Origin: Actinomycetes bacterium | Lineage (GTDB): Bacteria > Actinomycetota > Coriobacteriia > Anaerosomatales > Anaerosomataceae | Direction of reading: 5' to 3' | Assembly (NCBI GenBank): GCA_022839745.1 | Contig: JALHJB010000012.1 | Span: forward strand, 1 to 64,000 | DNA: 64,000 bases | Shown: positions 57,358 to 64,000 of the stretch, piece after piece | Position numbering within the stretch: the first letter of the stretch is position 1 | How the letters are laid out: the number at the start of each line of letters is the position of its first letter | Program-made: the position numbers and the translations under genes | Notes under the pieces: generated by a model | Seen by the model: the letters and a program-made list of their open reading frames with translations, nothing else | Told to the model about the DNA's origin: nothing | Database searches by the model: none

Positions 57358-57552
57358 CTAAACGGCGCTCACGCTGATGGCGGCAACGGGGCAGAGCTCC
57401 ACACACGCTTCGACGTCCGGGTAGGTCTCCACAGGCGGATCCTCGTCGATGACCATAGCCAGACCGTCCTCGCCCATGCGGAAGACCTCGGGGCACGTCT
57501 GCTCGCACAGCGCACAGCCGATGCAGAGGTCGCGGTCTACGGTCGCCTTCAT
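57358..57552 (-). CDS. single-cluster 4Fe-4S ferredoxin
   Basis: A 64-residue ferredoxin. The cluster cysteines are C10, C13 and C16 (CIGCALC) and a distant C in CVELCPVAAI (C54), with C20 and C50 available as a disulfide, the pattern of Thermotoga- and Desulfovibrio-type small ferredoxins. It carries single electrons, for example to or from IorAB further along. Its stop is directly adjacent to the convergent glycosyltransferase stop at 57357. Its ATG overlaps the acetyltransferase stop. Confidence 0.95.
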   Translation of the reverse strand: MKATVDRDLCIGCALCEQTCPEVFRMGEDGLAMVIDEDPPVETYPDVEACVELCPVAAISVSAV

Positions 57553-58121
57553 CGGGCGTCCTCCTCCTTCCGGCAGCCGGGGCTCTCATCATGTGTGTCC
57601 CCCGAACCGCTGCCGGTAACGCACCGGTCCTCGATCCGGTACTCCCAGGTCACCACGTCGAGCCACCGGCCGAACTTGCGCCCTACCTCGTGCATGGTGC
57701 CTGCCTCGGTGAATCCGATCGAGCGCACCATCGCGATGCTCGCCATGTTCTCCGTGCAGATGCGAGCGAGGAGGACGTGCAGCTCGGCCAGGTGCGCACG
57801 CTCGATCAGCGCACGCGTCAGTGCCCGGCCCCCGCCGTTTCCACGGTACGACTCGGCCACATACACCGACACCTCGACGGTCGCGGAGTAGGCGGGGCGC
57901 TCCGAGTACGGCGAGAGCGCGCCCCAGCCAACGACGACGCCATCGACCTCGGCGACGATCACGGGGTGGAGCGGTGAGCGACCGGCGAGCCAGCGGGCGC
58001 GGTCCTCGACGCTCTTGGGCTCTATGTCAAAGCTCGCGGTCGTCGTGAGCACCGCGTGGTTGTATATCTCCGCGATCGCCGCGGCGTCTGCCGCGCGGGC
58101 GTCCCTGATATGCATGTGCAT
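57549..58121 (-). CDS. phosphinothricin-type GNAT acetyltransferase
   Basis: 190 residues. Resembles phosphinothricin/amino-acid N-acetyltransferases (Pat/Bar): IRDARAADAAAIAEIYNHAV, TASFDIEPKSVEDRARWL, VSVYVAESYRGNGGGRAL (outline of the acetyl-CoA loop) and FTEAGTMHEVGRKFGRWLDV. The C-terminal 25 residues are a polar extension with ESPGCRKEE. Start ATG 58121 has GGAGG seven bases upstream. It is cotranscribed with the ferredoxin. Confidence 0.9.
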   Translation of the reverse strand: MHMHIRDARAADAAAIAEIYNHAVLTTTASFDIEPKSVEDRARWLAGRSPLHPVIVAEVDGVVVGWGALSPYSERPAYSATVEVSVYVAESYRGNGGGRALTRALIERAHLAELHVLLARICTENMASIAMVRSIGFTEAGTMHEVGRKFGRWLDVVTWEYRIEDRCVTGSGSGDTHDESPGCRKEEDAR

Positions 58122-58153
58122 CCCTGGTCCTCCAGCATACGGATATGCGGCAT

Positions 58154-58216
58154 TTGTGTATCACGCGACCTGAACATCGCTCTATTGCGGTTGTGTTACA
58201 CGCGACTTCTCGCGTG
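58154..58216. promoter_or_regulatory. direct repeats and small hairpin upstream of the 58.3 kb operon
   Basis: TTGTGTATCACGCGAC (58154-58169) and TTGTGTTACACGCGAC (58191-58206) are near-identical direct repeats 37 bases apart, differing at two positions. The second overlaps a small hairpin, CACGCGA (58199-58205) with TCGCGTG (58210-58216). They lie between the divergent acetyltransferase and the synthase operon and may be regulator sites. Confidence 0.4.
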
Positions 58217-58244
58217 GACGCATGCCGTGACGGTGCCGTACACT
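58215..58244 (+). promoter_or_regulatory. promoter of the synthase-hydratase-IOR operon
   Basis: TACACT at 58239-58244 is a good -10 box; the best -35 candidate is GTGGAC at 58215-58220, spaced 18 bases. About 90 bases of leader lead to the start at 58334; I see no known riboswitch in it. Confidence 0.4.
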
Positions 58245-58333
58245 ATCACTTCCGTTGCGCGCCGTGTTCCTGCCATGGTCGCGCACGGGCGGTCGAGGCG
58301 CCAGAGGGTTGCCGCCTCCAAGATGAAGGAGCG

Positions 58334-59530
58334 ATGGTGGAACGCGAGCTCGCCAAGGATTTCCCGGTCGATAGCACACTCGGTGTCACCAGGGTGCGGA
58401 TCGACGACACAACGCTGCGCGATGGCGAGCAGACCGCCGGCGTGGTCTTCGCGAACAAGGAGAAGATCCGGATCGCGAAGCTGCTCGACGAGATCGGCGT
58501 GGACCAGATCGAGGCGGGCATCCCCGCGATGGGCGGTGACGAGCAGGCCACCATCGAGGAGATCGCGCACCTCGGCCTGCGCGCGTCGGTGCTCGGCTGG
58601 AACCGTGCGAACACCGGCGACATCAAGACGAGCATCAACTGCGGCGTGGACGCGATCGCGATCTCGCTCGCAACGTCGGACATCCACATCCAGACCAAGC
58701 TGATGAAAGACCGCGCGTGGGTGCTCGATACGATCCGCGAGAGCGTGGCGTTCGCCAAGGCCGAGGACCCCGACCTGTACGTGTCGGTGAACGCCGAGGA
58801 CGCGTCGCGCACGGAGATCGGCTTCCTTGTGGAGTATGCGAAGGCGGCCAAGGCCGAAGGCGCCGACCGCATCCGGTTCTGCGACACCATCGGGCTCATG
58901 GAGCCGTTCCGCACCTACGAGGTCGTGCGGCGTCTCCGTGAGGAGAGCGGTCTCGAGGTCGAGATGCACACGCACAACGACTTCGGCATGGCCGTGGCAA
59001 ACGCCATCGCCGGCATCCACGCCGGTGCGACCTGGGTGAACGTGACCGTGGGCGGCCTCGGTGAGCGTGCCGGTAACGCTGCGCTCGAAGAGGTCGTGAT
59101 GGCGCTCAAGTACATCGAGGGTTTCGACCTGGAGATGGACACTACGCGCTTCCGCGAGATCGGCGAGTACGTGATGAAGGCCGCTGGGCGCCAGATCCCC
59201 GCGTGGAAGTCGGTCATCGGCACGAACATGTTTGCGCACGAAAGCGGCATCCACGCTGATGGCGTTATCAAGAACCCCAAGACGTACGAGGTCTTCGCTC
59301 CCGGTGAGGTAGGCCTTGAGCGGCAGATCGTGATCGGCAAGCACTCGGGCTCGCGAGCGCTCGAGCTCAAGTTCCACGAGTACGGCATCGAGGTGACCAA
59401 GGACGTGGCACACGAGCTCCTGCCGCGCGTGCGCACGATGGCCATCGAGCTCAAGCGCGCGCTTTTCGACAAAGAGCTGATCTACATCTATAACGACTGG
59501 AAGGCCGAGAAGCGCACGACGGGCGAGTAG
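58334..59530 (+). CDS. homocitrate / Re-citrate / isopropylmalate synthase family enzyme
   Basis: A 398-residue acyl-CoA condensing enzyme of the DRE-TIM barrel family. Metal and catalytic residues: RIDDTTLRDGEQTAGVVF (outline) and the HTHNDFGMA metal pair; GGLGERAGNAALEEV and GKHSGSRALELK complete the pattern. The LeuA C-terminal regulatory domain is absent, so it is of the NifV/AksA type rather than a leucine-regulated isopropylmalate synthase. The clostridial Re-citrate synthase belongs to the same group. Next to a homoaconitase-type hydratase it should make a tricarboxylate from acetyl-CoA and a 2-oxoacid (2-oxoglutarate or oxaloacetate). ATG 58334 lies very near AAGGAG; GTG 58337 is possible. 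Confidence 0.9.
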   Translation: MVERELAKDFPVDSTLGVTRVRIDDTTLRDGEQTAGVVFANKEKIRIAKLLDEIGVDQIEAGIPAMGGDEQATIEEIAHLGLRASVLGWNRANTGDIKTSINCGVDAIAISLATSDIHIQTKLMKDRAWVLDTIRESVAFAKAEDPDLYVSVNAEDASRTEIGFLVEYAKAAKAEGADRIRFCDTIGLMEPFRTYEVVRRLREESGLEVEMHTHNDFGMAVANAIAGIHAGATWVNVTVGGLGERAGNAALEEVVMALKYIEGFDLEMDTTRFREIGEYVMKAAGRQIPAWKSVIGTNMFAHESGIHADGVIKNPKTYEVFAPGEVGLERQIVIGKHSGSRALELKFHEYGIEVTKDVAHELLPRVRTMAIELKRALFDKELIYIYNDWKAEKRTTGE

Positions 59531-59564
59531 CGCCTGCGCGCGGTCGAAGGCTCTGACGAGAAGG

Positions 59565-60845
59565 ATGGTGGTTCCGATTCCGGGCAAGACGATCGCCGAG
59601 AAGATCTTCTCGGCACACTCAGGCACCGACGCGTATGCCGGCGACATCGTCGTCGCCGATGTCGACTTCGTGATGGGGCAGGACGGCACCACACCGCTCG
59701 CCATCCGCGCGCTGGAGAGCATGGGCGTGGAGAAGGTGTTCGATCCGGCCAAGGTGGCGGTGGTCATGGACCACTCGAGCCCGAGCCCGATCGAGGGCGT
59801 CTCGGCACTGCACACCATCATGCGCGAGTTCGGCAAGCGGACCGGCGCCACGGTCTACGACGTGGGCTGCGGCGTCTGCCACCAACTCATTCCCGAGGCA
59901 GGGCATGTGGTGCCGGGCGACCTCATGGTGGGCTGCGACAGCCACACCTGCACCTATGGCGCCGTGAACGTCTTCTCCACGGGCGTGGGCTCCACCGACG
60001 GAGCCGCCGCGATGGCCTCGGGCAAGTTGTGGTTCAAGGTGCCCGACACGATGAAGGTCACCTACACCGGCGAGCTGCAGCCGGGCGTGTTCAGCAAGGA
60101 CCTCATCCTCGCGCTCGCCGGCAGGATCGGCGCGGACGGCGCTACCTACATGGCGCTCGAGTTCCACGGCCCGGTCATCGATGAACTCTCGGTGGACGCT
60201 CGCATGACGATCTCGAATATGGCGATCGAGGTGGGCGCCAAGGCCGGACTGATGAAGGCCGACGAGAAGACGCTCGCCTGGTACGAAGGGCGCGGCGATC
60301 GCGCTCCCGTGCCGGTGGATCCTGACGCCGACGCCGTCTACGCGCAGGAGATCGTGCTCGACGCCTCGGCGATCGGTCCGCAGGTGGCCAAGCCGCACGC
60401 GGTCGACAACGTCTCGCCGATCGAGGAGGTCGCCGGTACGCCCATCGCGCAGGGCTTCATCGGCACCTGCACCAACGGACGCCTCGAGGATCTCAAGATC
60501 GCGGCGAACATCCTTCGCGGCCGAAAGGTGCACCCCGACGTGCGACTCATCGTGGCACCCGCGAGCAAGCAGATCCTGCTCGACGCGATGGAGGCCGGCT
60601 ACATCCGCGACCTCGTGGAGGCCGGAGCCGCTCTGGTCACGCCGGGCTGCGGTCCGTGCGTGGGCACGCACAACGGTGTGCCGAGCGACGGCGAGAACGT
60701 CATCTCCACGGCCAACCGCAACTTCAAGGGCCGCATGGGCAACTCCAACGCGTTCATCTACCTCGGCAGCCCGGCCACGGTCGGCGCGTCCGTCATCGAG
60801 GGCGTCATCACCGACCCCCGGAAGTACTTCAAGGGAGGGGAGTAG
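59565..60845 (+). CDS. homoaconitase/isopropylmalate hydratase-type large subunit
   Basis: A 426-residue 4Fe-4S hydro-lyase of the archaeal-type LeuC/HacA group. Cluster cysteines lie in IGTCTNGRLEDL and GCGPCVGTHNG; also GCDSHTCTYGAVNVF and FKGRMGNSNAFIYLGSP. It isomerises homocitrate, citrate or isopropylmalate type acids together with the small subunit that follows. This short two-subunit type covers isopropylmalate, homoaconitate and some aconitase activities, so the partner synthase decides the role. ATG 59565 or GTG 59568. Confidence 0.93.
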   Translation: MVVPIPGKTIAEKIFSAHSGTDAYAGDIVVADVDFVMGQDGTTPLAIRALESMGVEKVFDPAKVAVVMDHSSPSPIEGVSALHTIMREFGKRTGATVYDVGCGVCHQLIPEAGHVVPGDLMVGCDSHTCTYGAVNVFSTGVGSTDGAAAMASGKLWFKVPDTMKVTYTGELQPGVFSKDLILALAGRIGADGATYMALEFHGPVIDELSVDARMTISNMAIEVGAKAGLMKADEKTLAWYEGRGDRAPVPVDPDADAVYAQEIVLDASAIGPQVAKPHAVDNVSPIEEVAGTPIAQGFIGTCTNGRLEDLKIAANILRGRKVHPDVRLIVAPASKQILLDAMEAGYIRDLVEAGAALVTPGCGPCVGTHNGVPSDGENVISTANRNFKGRMGNSNAFIYLGSPATVGASVIEGVITDPRKYFKGGE

Positions 60846-60848
60846 GCG

Positions 60849-61352
60849 ATGACCATCACCGCGAAGGCGTTCAAGTACGGTGACGACATCAACACCGACT
60901 ACATCATCAGCGGCAAGTACAAGTTCAAGTCTGCGGACATGGAGGCCATGGCCGTGCACGCCATGGAGGACCTCGACCCTGACTACTACAGCAAGGTGAG
61001 CCCGGAGGGCGGTTTCCTGGTAGCAGGCACGAACTTCGGCATGGGTTCGTCGCGTGAGCAGGCGCCGCTCGTGCTCATCCACTCCAACACCAAGGCTGTG
61101 CTAGCCAAGAGTTTCGCGCGGATCTTCTACCGCAACGCGATCAACACCGGTCTGCCAGTGGTCGAGTGCGACACCGACCTGATCGAGGATGGCGACGAGC
61201 TGTCGCTGGACCTCGAAGCCGGCGTGCTCAAGAATCTCACGCAGGATACCGAGATCCCGTTCGCGCCGCTGCCGCCTGTGATGGCGCAGCTGCTTGCGGA
61301 TGGCGGCCTGGCCGCGCACTTCCGCAAGTACGGGGGGTTTGCGGTCAAGTGA
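60849..61352 (+). CDS. homoaconitase/isopropylmalate hydratase-type small subunit
   Basis: A 167-residue swivel domain that completes the active site. It has GDDINTDYIISGKYKF and FGMGSSREQAPLVL, the substrate phosphate/carboxylate loop. The specificity loop after the ISG turn reads YKFKS, unlike YLRT of methanogen homoaconitase and YLVY of the isopropylmalate enzyme as I recall them, so substrate class cannot be assigned by that motif. ATG 60849 follows GGGAGGGGAG. Its stop overlaps the GTG of iorA. Confidence 0.93.
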   Translation: MTITAKAFKYGDDINTDYIISGKYKFKSADMEAMAVHAMEDLDPDYYSKVSPEGGFLVAGTNFGMGSSREQAPLVLIHSNTKAVLAKSFARIFYRNAINTGLPVVECDTDLIEDGDELSLDLEAGVLKNLTQDTEIPFAPLPPVMAQLLADGGLAAHFRKYGGFAVK

Positions 61353-63175
61353 GCCCCGAACTCCTCATGGGAAACCACGCCATCGCCGCCGGCGCCATCC
61401 GCGCCGGCGTCGGTGTTGTCACGGGTTATCCGGGAACGCCCTCGAGCGAGATCCTCGAGACGGTGGTGAAGCGCAACCCCGGTGACATCTACGCCGAATG
61501 GTCGGTGAACGAGAAGGTGGCACTCGAGGTGGCCGCGGGCGCCGCCTATGCCGGCGTACGGTCGATGGTGACCATGAAGCAGGTGGGGCTCAACGTGGCC
61601 TCCGACCCCCTCATGAGCCTCGCGTACATCGGTGTGAAGGGCGGCATGGTGGTTGTGGTTGCCGACGACCCCGGCCCCATCTCCTCGCAGACCGAGCAGG
61701 ACACGCGGACGTTTGCGGGCTATGCGAGACTTCCGGTGTTCGATCCGGTCTCGCCTGAAGAGGCGTTCGAGATGATCCAGGACGCCTTCGAGCTCTCGGA
61801 GCGGCTCGGTACGCCGGTGCTGTTCAGGCCTACCACGCGCGTGTGCCACGGGTACGCGCCGATCGAGGTTGGCACGCGCACGCGCGAACCGGGTGCCGGG
61901 ACCTTCGAGAAGGACTCGCGGTGGGTGATCTTCCCGCGACTCTCCTACACCAGCCACAAGGCGATCGAGGAGCGGCTGCCGGTGTTGGCCGGGGAGCTCT
62001 CGTCGTATCGCTTCAACGTGGTCGAGGAGGTTCGCGGCGGGACGCTGGAGCACGATCCCGCGCGCGCCGTCACCCGCGGCATCGCTACCGGCGGCGTGAC
62101 ATATGCCTACGCCCGCGAATCGCTCTCGGTGCTCCGTGCGGACTGCCGGGTCCTCAAGGTGGGCACGCCGCACCCGTTTCCCGCCGATCTGGCGGAGCGG
62201 TTCCTTGGCGGGATCGATGAGGTGCTCGTGCTGGAGGAGCTCGACCCGGTGATCGAGCGGGAGCTGCTCATGCTCGCCGCCGAGCGCAGGGTCCCGGTCA
62301 CCATCCTCGGCAAGCGAAGCGGACACGTCGGGCGCGCGGGTGAGAACACCGTGGAGTCGGTTACCGCGGCGATCGCGGCGCTGCTCGGCATCGACGCGCC
62401 TGCTGCCCCTACGTGTTCGGGCGCCCCTGAGCCTCCCGCACGGCCGCCGGTGTTGTGCGCCGGCTGCCCGCACCGGGCGTCGTTTTACGCGGTGAAGCGC
62501 GCGATGCGCGGGAAGAAGGCCGTGTTCTCGGGAGACATCGGCTGCTACACGCTCGGCAACGCGGCGCCGCTTGAGATGGTGGACACGTGCCTGTGCATGG
62601 GCGCCGGCGTCACCATCGCGCAGGGACTCGAGCGTGCCGAGCCCGATGCCACGCACTTCGCGTTCATCGGTGACTCCACGTTCTTCCACTCGGGCATCCC
62701 CGGTGTGGTGAACGCCGTCTACAACGGCACCGACATCGTGCTTGTGGTGCTCGACAACTCCACCACCGCGATGACCGGGCACCAGACGCATCCCGGCCTC
62801 GGGCGCACCGCTCAGGGCGAGGTGGCCGAGAAGATCGCGATCGCGCCCGTGCTCCAGGCGCTCGGCGTGCGTCACATCGAGTCGTGCGACCCGATGCAGC
62901 TGGCCGAGGCCGAGGCGGCGGTGAATCGGGCCGTGGAAGCCGGCGGCGTCTCGGCGATCATCTTCGAATCGCCGTGCATCGCGGTGACGGCCCCCGGGCC
63001 GATGTACGCCGTCGACCAGGAGCTGTGCACCGACTGCCAGGTGTGCATCCAGCGCCTCGGCTGCCCGGCGATCGTGCGCTCCGGTGGCGTTGTGAGCATC
63101 GACACGACGCTGTGCTACGGCTGTTCGATCTGCGCGCAGGTGTGTCCCACGGGGGCGATCGGGGTGGCGCGATGA
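61349..63175 (+). CDS. iorA: indolepyruvate:ferredoxin oxidoreductase alpha subunit
   Basis: 608 residues. It oxidatively decarboxylates aryl pyruvates from Trp, Phe and Tyr to aryl-acetyl-CoA, reducing ferredoxin. Order: pyrimidine-binding domain (TGYPGTPSSEIL), transketolase-like middle, TPP domain with GDIGCYTLGNAAPLE, GDSTFFHSGIPG and VLDNSTTAMTGHQ, and a C-terminal dicluster ferredoxin domain (CTDCQVCIQRLGCP and CYGCSICAQVCP). Start is GTG 61349 overlapping the previous stop; ATG 61367 is a possible later start. The first site's cysteine spacing (CIQRLGCP) is the usual IorA variant. Confidence 0.95.
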   Translation: MSPELLMGNHAIAAGAIRAGVGVVTGYPGTPSSEILETVVKRNPGDIYAEWSVNEKVALEVAAGAAYAGVRSMVTMKQVGLNVASDPLMSLAYIGVKGGMVVVVADDPGPISSQTEQDTRTFAGYARLPVFDPVSPEEAFEMIQDAFELSERLGTPVLFRPTTRVCHGYAPIEVGTRTREPGAGTFEKDSRWVIFPRLSYTSHKAIEERLPVLAGELSSYRFNVVEEVRGGTLEHDPARAVTRGIATGGVTYAYARESLSVLRADCRVLKVGTPHPFPADLAERFLGGIDEVLVLEELDPVIERELLMLAAERRVPVTILGKRSGHVGRAGENTVESVTAAIAALLGIDAPAAPTCSGAPEPPARPPVLCAGCPHRASFYAVKRAMRGKKAVFSGDIGCYTLGNAAPLEMVDTCLCMGAGVTIAQGLERAEPDATHFAFIGDSTFFHSGIPGVVNAVYNGTDIVLVVLDNSTTAMTGHQTHPGLGRTAQGEVAEKIAIAPVLQALGVRHIESCDPMQLAEAEAAVNRAVEAGGVSAIIFESPCIAVTAPGPMYAVDQELCTDCQVCIQRLGCPAIVRSGGVVSIDTTLCYGCSICAQVCPTGAIGVAR

Positions 63176-63831
63176 GCAACCACGGCAAAGGCGTCACCAT
63201 GAACGACGCGCGGGCCGCCGCGTTCGACCGTGCGGTTCACGACCTCATCTTCTGCGGCGTGGGCGGCCAGGGCATCGTGCTCGCCTCCAAGATCGTGGCG
63301 GCCACCGCGCTGGCGGCAGGCTGTCCCGTGAAGACCGCCGAGACCATCGGTATGGCCCAGCGAGGCGGTTCGGTCACAAGCCATGTGCGCATCGGGCGCG
63401 CGGCGCACTCGCCGCTCGTGCCGCTCGGCTCGGCGAGTGCGATCATAGCGTTCGAGCCCGCCGAGGCGGTGCGCTGCCTGCCGTACCTTGCGCCGGGTCG
63501 GGGCGCCGTGGTGGTGAGCAAGCGCGCGGTGCCGCCGGTCACGGCGGCGCTCACGCGCTCGGAGTACGACGGCAGCGAGATGCTCGGCTACCTGCGGGAG
63601 TGCGGCGAGCGCGTGATCGTCGTGGACGGCGATGTCGTGTGCGCCGCGTGCGGCTCGCCAAAGGTGCTCAACACCGCGCTCCTGGGCGCGGCGGCCGAGG
63701 CGGGTGTGCTCGGCTTCTCAGCAGACGAGATCGAGGCGACCATCCGCGGCATGCTGCCGGAGCGGTTCGTGGAGATGAACGTGCAGGCGCTTGCGCTCGG
63801 CGCGGGCTACACGCGAGGGGACTCCCAATGA
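63172..63831 (+). CDS. iorB: indolepyruvate:ferredoxin oxidoreductase beta subunit
   Basis: A 219-residue gamma-type subunit of 2-oxoacid oxidoreductases. FCGVGGQGIVLASKIVAATA (outline), TAETIGMAQRGGSVTSHVRIG (outline) and FVEMNVQALALG are typical of IorB, which helps bind CoA. An extra N-terminal SNHGKGVTMNDARAAA precedes the fold, so an internal ATG at about 63199 is an alternative start. It overlaps both iorA and the next gene by ATGA. Confidence 0.95.
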   Translation: MSNHGKGVTMNDARAAAFDRAVHDLIFCGVGGQGIVLASKIVAATALAAGCPVKTAETIGMAQRGGSVTSHVRIGRAAHSPLVPLGSASAIIAFEPAEAVRCLPYLAPGRGAVVVSKRAVPPVTAALTRSEYDGSEMLGYLRECGERVIVVDGDVVCAACGSPKVLNTALLGAAAEAGVLGFSADEIEATIRGMLPERFVEMNVQALALGAGYTRGDSQ

Positions 63832-64000
63832 AGTCAGCGGCGGCGTTCGACGCGATCACACGGGTGCTTGACGGCCTTACTCGCCGGAGCCCCTTCTATC
63901 GCGAGAAGTACGATGGTCTTGATCTCGACCTGGTGAGTGACTGGGAGAGCTTCGAGCGGCTCCCCTTCACCGAGAAGGCCGATCTTCGCGACGCCTACCC
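63828..64000 (+). CDS. phenylacetate-CoA ligase, N-terminal part (gene runs off the window)
   Basis: The first 57 codons read LDGLTRRSPFYREKYDGLDLD and, after a gap, FERLPFTEKADLRDAYP, the characteristic N-terminus of PaaK-type adenylating ligases (SPFYRxK followed by LPFTxKxDLRDxYP). It makes arylacetyl-CoA from the acid with ATP, or, in anaerobes next to iorAB, may work in the reverse direction to conserve energy. Its start overlaps the iorB stop, so it is in the same operon. The rest lies beyond 64000. Confidence 0.85.
   Translation, partial: MKSAAAFDAITRVLDGLTRRSPFYREKYDGLDLDLVSDWESFERLPFTEKADLRDAY

Noticed and set aside
61127..62875. A 582-codon minus-strand open frame opposite iorA
   Set aside because: It mirrors the IorA reading frame. 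Composition bias explains the lack of stops.
1..64000. tRNA, rRNA, CRISPR arrays, insertion sequences or prophage genes
   Set aside because: I looked in the intergenic gaps for tRNA-like cloverleafs, regularly spaced repeats and transposase or integrase motifs and found none. A dedicated tRNA scan would settle this.

Overview
The window is a high-GC, gene-dense chromosomal segment, most likely from an anaerobic actinomycete of the class Coriobacteriia or a close relative (inference). The signs are an actinobacterial DUF2469 protein, surface and remnant genes built from cell-wall-binding type 2 repeats, tandem DegV genes, and oxygen-sensitive ferredoxin-linked enzymes (IorAB, an HcyBio/NIL-ferredoxin pair, many 4Fe-4S proteins). 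TANNNT -10 boxes sit very close to several start codons, suggesting leaderless mRNAs. I see no rRNA, tRNA, CRISPR array, insertion sequence or prophage gene.

Layout. 1-6.1 kb: a start codon with a strong ribosome site buried in a long hairpin at the left edge, threonine synthase (thrC), a phosphoglycerate-mutase-like protein of the type proposed to replace homoserine kinase, a remnant of a cell-wall-binding repeat gene, and a Nudix hydrolase. 6.1-12.5 kb: a methionine module headed by a clear promoter and a T-box leader with an apparent AUG specifier. It encodes homocysteine synthesis from aspartate semialdehyde and sulfide (HcyBio plus NIL-ferredoxin), a small membrane protein, a cobalamin-dependent MetH without a reactivation domain, and the MetV/MetF methylene-tetrahydrofolate reductase pair. 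12.5-19 kb: a phosphoesterase-TorD chaperone fusion, a MoaE-like protein, lipoamide dehydrogenase, lipoyl synthase, a ferritin-like-GGDEF protein, an UPF0280 protein and DUF2469. 19-28 kb: ligA, a ferredoxin-CPBP protease fusion, gatCA, a surface propeller protein, and gatB.

28-39 kb: three copies of a structured intergenic repeat, an MFS transporter, acetyltransferase, dehydrogenase, an AIM24/TIGR04076 pair, a DUF7282 lipoprotein, and a minus-strand copper module (Cys-rich secreted protein, TauE/SafE-cupredoxin fusion, cupredoxin, CopA). 38.9-42 kb: an IscR-type regulator, IscS, IscU and CysK in one minus-strand operon with an IscR-like operator. 42-46 kb: an ECF sigma/anti-sigma pair, nicotinate/nicotinamide salvage (pncB, pncA) and a flavodoxin-like reductase. 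46-54 kb: secreted low-complexity proteins, two DegV proteins, an esterase, a cyclic-2,3-diphosphoglycerate-synthase-like GTPase and a histidine kinase. 54-58 kb: NYN/LOTUS protein, PLP enzyme, glycosyltransferase, ferredoxin and acetyltransferase. 58-64 kb: one tightly packed operon of a homocitrate/Re-citrate-type synthase, a two-subunit homoaconitase-type hydratase, indolepyruvate:ferredoxin oxidoreductase (iorAB) and the start of a phenylacetate-CoA ligase.

How the parts connect. Sulfur and one-carbon metabolism recur: sulfide is fixed into homocysteine and cysteine, methyl groups are delivered through MetVF and MetH, and sulfur is mobilised by IscS/IscU. Aspartate-family flux branches to threonine and methionine. 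Several proteins join a redox or metal domain to an unrelated output domain (ferritin-GGDEF, ferredoxin-protease, phosphoesterase-TorD); these and the structured repeat are the most novel-looking items.
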